Shown piece after piece: positions 56,374 through 64,000 of a DNA stretch of 64,000 nt. The notes beneath the pieces are model-generated. The model was not told where the DNA came from and ran no database searches. It worked only from the letters and a program-made list of their open reading frames with translations. Position 1 is the first letter of the stretch. Every line of letters starts with the position of its first letter. A program made the position numbers and the translations under genes. The stretch is from Melieria omissa (taxonomy: Eukaryota; Arthropoda; Insecta; Diptera; Ulidiidae): contig OZ020269.1 of NCBI GenBank assembly GCA_963971225.1, forward strand, positions 94,329,540-94,393,539, given 5' to 3'.

Positions 56374-56547
56374 CGTATGGACGATGAAGCTCCGGCAAAG
56401 AAAGTGTTCGATGCGGTAGTTGGAGATCGACGGTAAAATTGTAGATCGCGTCTCCGGTGGAAGGACCAAGTTGAGGATGCTCCATCATCTCTTGATGTGA
56501 CCAACTGGAGAAAGCGCGCGCAAGAAGAGGCGTCTAGAGAGAACTAA
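56374..56547 (+). pseudogene. LINE C-terminal tail, RWKDQVE type, one stop
   Basis: A single plus-strand frame of 57 codons reads RMDDEAPAKKVFDAVVGDRR, stop, NCRSRLRWKDQVED, then LDVTNWRKRAQEEASREN before TAA at 56545-56547. This is the terminal segment of an insect endonuclease/reverse transcriptase polyprotein; the GRPRL-like linker is degraded. A more damaged relative is on the minus strand at 27885-27985. Confidence 0.7.
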
Positions 56548-57500
56548 CGGGTTGATATGGCCAGTTAATTAAGTAAGTGCCTTTGGTACGAAGGCTGGGC
56601 TATCTTAGACTGGTAGGGCTGAGGGACTAATCAGAGACTCTTTTGCATTCCAAACTCCACCCTATGGAGTTCCACGTTCCACGTTCCACTTAGGAGACAC
56701 TGTAGTGATAGTCGTAATTGAAAAATTCAGAATTCAAATAGAGCTTCTTTCCTCGAAAAACATTCAACAGTTCAGGAACGTAATAGTTCAAGAGTCCATC
56801 CGTTGTTATTGACATCTTGCGTATAGATATCCTTTGAATCAAAAGCTGGGCACTCTCCTGTAAATACGAAAACTGTGGAAACTAATAGTTTAAGAGTCCA
56901 TCAATCGTAATCGACATCTTGCCGAAGGACTGGTCTCTGAATCGACCGAAAGCTGGGCACTTTTTTTAAAGGGTTCAGCGGTTATATCGTCTTTTGGGCA
57001 CAAGTTGCAAACATTACAAAGTCTTTGTTCTATTCGGCTGAGATAATCATTGAAAGGTTTGTTATTCATTTCTTGTTATTTATTGTCAACTGTCCCTCGA
57101 GACCTTTGGATATACCATGAGTGGCAAAAATCATGATGTGACCTTTCGCGGCTGAACTCTAACACACTCACAACGTGACCTAATGATACCTTTATAGCTT
57201 TATGTAGATATGATCTGAAGTATGACACTCAAAAGTGACTTTCTGCTTTACACTTTGTGAATGAAAAGTTCAACCCAAATCGTGCAGCATCATTAAACCA
57301 AAGCAGTGATTAATTTCGCATTTTAGCGCTCAACTTTAATGAAGACACCAAAACTGTCTCGAACCTATTGAAATTGATTAAAGCTCGACTGTCTGAGTTT
57401 GCGTAGGATAACTCATTAACAATTGTCGATGACTTTAGTGTTAACGTGCTGTACCGAATAAGGCGCCGAGCTTATCTTATTCGTGTTCGAAAGAGCCTTG
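56548..57500. other. Unclassified sequence with a short duplication
   Basis: The phrase AATAGTTNAAGAGTCCATC...ATTGACATCTTG with CTGGGCACTCT occurs near 56786 and 56884, a ~98-bp-spaced duplication. Otherwise no feature. Confidence 0.4.
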
Positions 57501-58570
57501 AACTCGCGGCGCTATTCACAAAAATTTATCAAACTTTGTCAACGTTGTGTGTGGTTTAGCCGTTTCCACTATATGTGTTCGAAACGCTGCCAACTCGAAC
57601 GCCAAACATCTTCCCGCGCAGAAATTCCCGTGAAAATAATGAATTAATCAGCTGTGGCCGCGCATGTGGACAAACTGCGATGCTCGCAACAAAAACGCTC
57701 GCAGAGCGGCTGCCATTTGCGGTGTTCGGTGACGCTTGCACGTAAATGACATAATCTCAGCGACGGACACAAAGCCGTAGACACAACACTAGACGGCGGC
57801 ATAGGCTCGCACAACAGCACAACAATGACAACAACTACACACATGACAGAAGAAACCAAAAACAGCGCAAAGCAAACCGCAAAAGACGCCGAGCCGCTGC
57901 TGTCGTTTGACGTGTCTGTCGTCTTACGGCCGTTTACGGTATGGCACCGCAATATGAGCTGAGCAACTATCGGCCGGCGATGGCACCGGCACTGTCAGCG
58001 CCGCTCACTAACTGACAGCCGGCACTGTGAGTTCGTTGGCGTTATTGCGGCACGGAAACGTGTCGCAGCGTCTTCGGACCACAGATACGCGCGTTGGCTT
58101 TTGGTTGTATTGTTGTTGTTGTCACGTATCTATTTTTGTCGTTTTCAATTTTATTGCTGTGAGCCTCTCTGTATTTGCAAAGTTGTGGCCATCATCGCAT
58201 TGAATGGTCTGAGACTGGAATTGAAAATAAAAATCGAATTAGCAAGAAAGCAAAAAAACATCGTAAAAAAACGACGCTCAGCAACACCTACACGCGGCGC
58301 CATAAAACGCGGCCGTCGCACCGTACCAACCAACGTATCGGCGTATCGACGTTGGAGCGCAGCCATACAGCTGCCCGCACCGCATTTACCGCTTTTATCT
58401 AATCACATGCCGCCGCTCGGCTTCGGTTATTGATAGCGTGAGCGCATTTTAACAGTCTTCAGTTCCGGCGTTCGCTGTGTTGATTGCTACCCTTTTTCTC
58501 TTTGCTGTTGCGTATTTTCTTTATCTGTTTCGTATTTTCCCTACTCTCGTTTTAAGTCGATTTTTACTTT
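57501..58570. other. GC-rich island, candidate regulatory or promoter region
   Basis: CpG-containing sequence with many CGGC and GCCG words runs from about 57640 to 58480. TCTTCAGTTCC at about 58454-58464 resembles an initiator, without a TATA box. Frames on both strands (58101-58433, 57952-57644) overlap or are low in information, and none has a recognisable domain. Confidence 0.4.
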
Positions 58571-58790
58571 CGTACACGTTGTGTCACTTCATAAAAATGT
58601 GTCATATCAGCCCGCAAAGGGAAATTGTAAGGTAGAGCAGCAATGCGGGCAAAGTTGGGGGTGTTGCTTGGGGCTTTAGGTAGTAGAGTAGATGTGCGGG
58701 TTTAAAGCTTCATTGGTGCGTAGTTAGTTGTCTGATATGGAGTAACTGTTGGCGTATGGAAAAACGTTGGAATATTCAGGGAAATCTAAT
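58571..58790. other. Spacer
   Basis: Unique-looking sequence before the CTAGT array. Confidence 0.4.
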
Positions 58791-58794
58791 CTAA

Positions 58795-59660
58795 TCGAAC
58801 TACTCTAGTCTAGCTTCTGGCGTAGTCTCTAGTCTAGTCTCTACATTAGTCTCTAGGCTATCTGCTCTCTAGACTAGTTTGAAGCTAGTCTAGTCTCTAG
58901 TCTAATCTCTGGTCTAGTCTAGTCTAGTCTAGTCTAGTCTAGTCTAGTCTAGTCTTGTCTAGTCTAGTCTAGTCTAGTCTAGTCTAGTCTAGTCTAGTCT
59001 AGTCTAGTCTAGTCTAGTCTAGTATTTGGCCAGTCTCTAGTCTGGTCTTTAGTATAGTGTCTGCTCTACTCTCGAGCTTAGTATCGAGTGTAGTCTCTGG
59101 TCCAGTCTCTATTCTAGCCACTGCTCTAGTCTTTTTTCTCAACTCTAGTCTCTAGTTTAGTCTGAAGTCTGGTCTCTAGTTTAGGCTGGAGTCTAGTCTC
59201 TGGTCTTTTTTCTACTTTAGTCTCTGCTCTAGTCTCTACTTGCCACTCTAGTCTCTAGTTTAGTCTGGAATCTAGGCTTTAGTCTAGAGTCTAGTTTAGT
59301 CTGTGGCCCAGTCTTTACTCTAGTCTTAGTCTAGTATCTTCTTTATTGTCGAGATTAGTATCGAGTCTAGTCTAGTCTCTAGTCTAATCTCTAGTCTAGT
59401 CTCTAATCTAGTCTCTATTCTAGTCTCTAGTCAAGTTTCTATTCCAGTCTATAGTATAGTTTCTAGTCTAGTCTCTAGTCTAGTCTTTAGTTTAGTCTTT
59501 AGTTTAGTCTCTAGTCTAGTCTCTACTCCAGTCTTTGCTCTACTGCCGTAATAAGTATCGAGTATAGTATCTTCTCTAATTTAGTCTGGAGTCTAGTTTC
59601 TAGTCTAGTATCCGGTCTAGTCTCTTCTTTAGTCTATAGTTGGGTTTTAAGTCTAGTCTC
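58795..59660. repeat. AGTCT/CTAGT minisatellite, about 865 bp, with perfect pentamer core
   Basis: The core at 58912-59024 is (AGTCT)n with one substitution near 58955, over 20 units. On both sides are looser units of AGTCTCTAGTCT, a 10-12-bp variant, plus CTGGTC and CTCTACTC variants, extending to about 59660. Every pentamer phase creates CTAG. Non-coding. Confidence 0.95.
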
Positions 59661-60800
59661 ACATTTTCTCTAGTTACACATAAAAACTCACCTGTCGAAA
59701 AATGCTCTCTTGGAAAAATTTCTATCGGTTTCTATCCTTGTTTTTGTATTAGCAATTCTTATCGGAACTAATGATTTCTGCAATATGATTCATTAAAATT
59801 TAATTTTTAACCATTTTAATAAATTTCAAAGAACTGATTACAATAGTTTTACCATAGTTTTTCATTAATAAATATTAAAATTTTTGTATTCTCTTTTGAA
59901 CATCCAATACGCGGAAAATATCTGTATTGAAGTCAACAAATTTCGTTTTCTTTCAAACTCTTCTGCACCTCAAAAAAACGCCCATCAAAAAGGTCCAACG
60001 AAACCAAAAGTGCTGTAAGCCCTTCGGACACGTTGTGCCGCACATAAATCAGTAATTCAAACACGTTTGCTTGGACATCGAACGAACCTCGCAGCATATG
60101 AACCTCGAAGAGTGCAAAATGGACGCCACACAGATAATCAGTGAGCCGCCACAATGTGGAACAACAACGACCACAGCACAAAAATTTAATTACAGTCGTT
60201 TTGCTTTGTTGTGTTTTATGAAAATACAAAACTGGATTCTTGTTGCGTTCGTATGAGACTGTTTGAGGTTAATGAAAATTGTTGTTAATTGCTACAGTCG
60301 GATGTGTAAAATAAATGACTGTCCAAGCTCGCTCAGGGTCGCGCTTTGTGCTGTATGGGACACGCCTTTCAAATCACAAAAAATAAAGGAAAAAAATTAT
60401 GCCAGTTTTAGTGCCAATATTTTTGCCACCGTTGTGACTGTGTGTTGAGTGCGAATTGCACTCATACACACACACACAACTTTGACTGAAGGTTGTACCT
60501 TTTGGTATGAGTGCGTTAATTGGTGGCAACACTTGTTCGGTGGCTAACAAATTTTCACTTTCATGTTGTTACTTGTGTGGAATTTTTAATTTTGCAGAAT
60601 GTTGCTGACTGTTGTACGTGTTTGAATGTTAGACCAATGGGACCACTTGGGGAAGTATGAAAATGTTTGAAGTCAAGTTGGTTGTTGGTAACTAATGAAG
60701 TAAGATTGTAATGAATCACAAAATCTGTGCTCCATTTACATTGTTCAAGGCCAAATGCAACACTTCGATTACGACTGACTCCGACAGTTTGTTACAGAAA
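59661..60800. other. Mixed sequence; one unassigned minus-strand frame
   Basis: A minus-strand 98-codon frame at 60229-59933 has balanced, protein-like composition (for example LWRLTDYLCGVHFALFEVH and GLTALLVSLDLFDGRFFEV) without low complexity. I do not recognise it and see no splice or promoter signals that decide it. It is the best remaining unassigned frame in the window, still weak. The rest is AT-rich with CA tracts near 60465-60478. Confidence 0.25.
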
Positions 60801-60809
60801 TCGCCTTAA

Positions 60810-61046
60810 CCCTTTCGGGACGGAGTTTATTTTTGAAATCCAAAATACTCTCAGTAGAAATGTTCTCATGCCATGAATGTTGGGGTTAGAAAATTATATT
60901 GGATGCTCACAAATTCTGAAATCATCCTTTTATGCGGGAACATCGAAATCTAAAAAATATTTTGCGTGGGTTGTAAGATTTGAATAATTTTTTTGAGAGG
61001 CATTAAAAACTTGCTGGGACGTATTATCCCAGTAGTCCCGAAAGGG
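60810..61046 (+). mobile_element. 237-bp TTAA-flanked MITE with perfect 12-bp ends (piggyBac-like)
   Basis: TTAA at 60806-60809 and 61047-61050 flank ends CCCTTTCGGGAC and GTCCCGAAAGGG, a perfect 12-bp inverted repeat. TTAA duplication with CCC-starting ends points to the piggyBac superfamily. The AT-rich interior encodes nothing. A decayed copy in the same orientation is at 28176-28420. The intact ends suggest this copy is the younger. Confidence 0.9.
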
Positions 61047-61050
61047 TTAA

Positions 61051-61930
61051 GCCTCCAACTGTGACTTCCTCAATTATTCAATTCATTGTCATTTTGAATA
61101 CCATTGCCCTTCATTTCCTTATCAGTCAGCGAACATTTTCCTCTCATTGACCACTATGAAAATTTATACATTTCATGTACATTTCCTTTTGTCACTCTGA
61201 CCAACAATGACAATGACAACAATGGCAGCCATTTAAAAACATGTCGGCCATTGCGCAATGCAATGTCGTCACACCTTTATTTAAATGCGTACATATTAAA
61301 TGACAATAATAGAAAGAGTACAACAATAACAACAACAACATAGGAATGTTAACTTTTTGGCTGCTTTTCCCAAATCCAGTCAGCTTAGATCTCGTTTGTT
61401 CTTCTTCGATTTAGTTTTTATTTTTGTGTTTCACTTTTACGTGTTTTAATTGCGCTCGTCAACAATTTATTTTTTTTTAAATTTTTTTATAATATTTTAA
61501 GTGATATTTTGTTTAGAATCACTACTGCGCAGTTTCAAGTCTGGTGTCATATGCGTGTTGGAAAATATGACATCTCTAACTACGGAAACTGTAGTCAGAG
61601 TCGCAGCGCAGCAACGCAACGCAGCTCAGCTCAGCTCACAGCTGGACGAGTGTTAATTTAGTTTGACTGCAGCGTGTGGGAGAAAAAAATTACGCTATAC
61701 AAACAATATGACTGAACACGTTCGAAGAAACTCAAGTCATGTTTGTTTTTTTGGTTCATTTGAATTCATTGATTTTTCAAATGATTTACATCTGTTTGTG
61801 TTCAAACAAATGTTAACTTTTTGGTGTAAAATGACGTTTGCATTGGAATCAGTTGGAGTGGAAATGATATTTTTGATTTTGTTTGAATTTAATAAAGTTG
61901 GAATTTAGTTAAATTAATTTTATTATAATT
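61051..61930. other. Mixed sequence, no supported gene
   Basis: CAACAATAACAACAACAAC near 61321-61338 and GCAGCTCAGCTCAGCTCACAGCTG near 61620-61645 (repeated AGCTC palindromes). Short frames only. Confidence 0.4.
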
Positions 61931-61984
61931 TTTGAGATCTTTAAAGATTCAAAGCTCTATGCAAAAAAGTCAACTCATTGATTA

Positions 61985-63273
61985 CACAGCCACACAAAAA
62001 AAAAAAAAAATTTTGGCCTGGGGGTCTGACTATGTATACCATATGTTTTTGGGGTCGCTGAATCCAAATCCGAGGTCAATTTTACCCCAGCACGTCACGT
62101 TTTTGACATAACCTCAAAAAACACTTTCAAATCCACTAAAATCATATAAAAAAAATTTTTCTAGCCTGGGGGTCGGACTATGCATACTATATGTTTTCGG
62201 GGTCGCTGAATCCAAATCCGAGGTAAATTTTACCCCAGCACGTCACGTTTTTGACATTACCTCAAAAAACACTTTCAAATCCACTAAAATCATATAAAAA
62301 AAATTTTTCTAGCCCGGGGGTCGGACTATGCATACTATATGTTTTCGGGGTCGCTGAATCCAAATCCGAGGTCAATTTTACCCCAGCACGTCACGTTTTT
62401 GACATAACCTCAAAAAACACTTCAACATTCACTAAAACCATATAAAAAAAGTAAACCATGTATAAATATAACCATATAATCATGTATAAATATAAATATG
62501 TAAAGTATATATATAAATAAATATGTAAATGAATAAATAAATATAAATTGTATAATAATATAAACAAATATGTGTATAAATCAATGAATAAATAACGGGC
62601 ATGCTCCGTTGCCCGCCGTCACCGCGAGGAGGTGCCCTGGATGCAGACGCACGGGAGAGTATACCGAAATAAATCTGGAAATTCCAGAACTTAATATTAT
62701 TTAATTTATTCATTGATTTATACACATATTTGTTAATTTATATTTATTTATTCATTTACATATTTATTTATATACATACTTTACATATTTATATTTATAC
62801 ATGGTTTACTTTTTTTATATGGTTTTAGTGAATGTTGAAGTGTTTTTTGAGGTTATGTCAAAAAAGTGATGTGCTGGGGGTAAAATTGACCTCAGATTTG
62901 GATTCAGCGACCCCGAAAACATATAGTATGCATAGTCCGACCCCCAGGATAGAAAAAATTTTTTTTGTGTTAAGTGGATTTGAAAGTGTTTTTTGAGGTT
63001 ATGTCAAAAACGTGACGTGCTGGGGTAAAATTTACCTCGGATTTGGATTCTGCGACCCCGAAAACATATAGTATGCATAGTCCGACCCCCAGGCTAGAAA
63101 AAATTTTTTTATATGATTTTAGTGGATTTGAAAGTGATTTTTGAGGTTATGTCAAAAACGTGACGTGCTGGGGTAAAATTGACCTCGGATTTGGATTCAG
63201 CGACCCCAAAAACATATAGTATGCATAGTCCGACCCCCAGGCCAAAATTTTTATTTTTTTTTGTGTGGCTGTG
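61985..63273. mobile_element. 1289-bp foldback element: arms of three 148-bp repeats, TTA target duplication
   Basis: The left arm starts CACAGCCACACAAA and holds three direct copies of a 148-bp unit (CCTGGGGGTCGGACTATGCA at about 62017, 62165 and 62313). The right arm is the inverted equivalent, with GACCCCCAGG near 62939, 63084 and 63231, ending TTTGTGTGGCTGTG. AT-rich inner arms (about 62465-62593 and 62696-62815) extend the palindrome. A GC-rich unpaired core lies at about 62594-62690. TTA flanks both ends (61982-61984 and 63274-63276). TTA (TWA) duplications are typical of PIF/Harbinger elements; that assignment is inference. No transposase is encoded. Confidence 0.88.
62594..62690. other. 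GC-rich single-copy core of the foldback element
   Basis: About 97 bp between the inverted arms has a very different composition: GGGCATGCTCCGTTGCCCG, GTCACCGCGAGGAGGTG and an odd palindrome TCTGGAAATTCCAGA near 62676. GGGCA...TGCCC could form a small hairpin of its own. It is not repeated elsewhere in the window. It could be a remnant of a parental element or captured DNA. Confidence 0.6.
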
Positions 63274-63276
63274 TTA

Positions 63277-64000
63277 TTTGTCTCAACATCGATTAGATCG
63301 GATTTTCTGTTACAGGAAGTCGAACTAATCGTAACTTACTTTTTTAGTGGTGTCATAGACTGTTAGATCCATTTAACAATATAGTTGTCTCAACATCAAT
63401 CAGGTCTGACTTCCTGTTTCAGGAAGGGAAGGAACCTACTCGTATCTTTCTTTCTTCAATAGTGTGAACGGTGTCATAGACTCTTATATCCACACAACAA
63501 CCACAACCATTGATTAGTTGTGTCAACATCTATTAAATCCTATTTTTTGTTTCAGAAAAGTGACCCAATTGCGTCTTACTTTAATGGTGTCATAGGTTCT
63601 TAGATCCATAAACCATTGATGAGTTGCTTCAACTTTTATTCGATCCGATTTTCCGTTTTAGAAAGGCCACTTAATCGTAACTTACTTTTTTCAATAGAGT
63701 CAATGGTGTCATAGACCCTTAGATCTACACAACAATGTCAACCCATTGAGTAGTTGTCTCAACAACTCAAGTCGACCTAATCGTATCTTACTTTCTTCAA
63801 TGGTGTCAAAGACCCTTAAAATCCAGACCCCCAACCACAAAATATTGATTAGATGTATTCGATCTATCAGATCTGATTTCCTTCAATGGTGTCAAAGACT
63901 TTTAAAATCCATACACCAACCACAAACCATTGACTAGTTTTATTAACACCTATCAGATCTGACTTCCTGTTTCAGGAAGGAAACATAATCGCATCTTTCT
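63277..64000. repeat. Degenerate tandem array, about 100-130 bp period, continuing past the window end
   Basis: Units carry CATTGATTAGTTGTNTCAACATC, NATTAGATCNGATTTNCTGTTTCAG, TAATCGTAACTTACTTTNTTCAATGG and TGTCATAGACNCTTAGATCCA in that order. Starts of TCAAC are near 63292, 63391, 63511 and 63628, then more irregular. The first unit is split by the foldback element, whose left flank ends CATTGATTA. Non-coding. Confidence 0.85.

Noticed and set aside
1..64000. CRISPR array, bacterial operon or phage system
   Set aside because: No regular repeat-spacer array, no tightly packed genes and no ribosome binding sites; intron-like DNA, mariner, LINE and LTR relics show the window is eukaryotic.

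Overview
This looks like gene-poor, non-coding nuclear DNA from a higher fly (Diptera), most likely a tephritid-type fruit fly. The inference rests on degenerate mariner, R1/RTE-type LINE, Helitron-like and TTAA-flanked MITE sequences, fly-type core promoter words (TATA plus TCAGT initiator), and many (CA)n, (TTG)n and (CAA)n tracts. I did not recognise one intact cellular protein-coding gene. Nearly all open frames are low-complexity artefacts or pieces of broken transposons.

Two kinds of DNA alternate. The first is transposon and tandem-repeat territory. It holds a solo LTR (842-1262), transposase fragments (1301-2853), a TTTTA-type microsatellite (3111-3660), a GTTGAA-type minisatellite (6290-8640), a TTAA-flanked MITE (12507-12941), two opposed mariner relics (13540-14385 and 15995-16835) and Helitron-like ends (13238 and 17878). 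Further right are an R1-like LINE inside a GATC-rich array (21550-24960), a LINE with 11-bp target duplication (28557-29150), a 683-bp MITE (34954-35636), a 742-bp deleted mariner (35988-36729), a Jockey/CR1-type LINE (42195-43560), several MITEs near 49.8-51.0 kb, LINE tails near 55.1 and 56.4 kb, a CTAGT array (58795-59660), a second TTAA MITE (60810-61046) and a 1.29-kb foldback element (61985-63273) inside a tandem array that runs off the right edge.

The second kind is islands of more balanced composition without recognisable transposon proteins: about 3.9-6.2, 9.8-11.4, 14.8-15.9, 19.6-20.5, 25.7-27.1, 31.0-34.6, 40.1-41.0, 44.3-45.5, 47.9-49.1, 52.5-53.9 and 57.5-58.6 kb. They could be regulatory DNA in a very long intron or intergenic region. 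Three signals support that weakly: a zero-length exon-like splice junction at 4249/4250 (candidate recursive splice site), a likely TATA-less promoter with an untranslated exon at 33072-33827, and a phase-0 open exon candidate at 34209-34499, all on the plus strand.

The best candidates for undescribed biology are a 74-bp hairpin present twice with identical geometry (18411-18484 and 31866-31939), the foldback element whose empty target site can be read from neighbouring tandem units, and the candidate ratchet splice site. All calls come from reading the sequence; no database search or alignment program was used.
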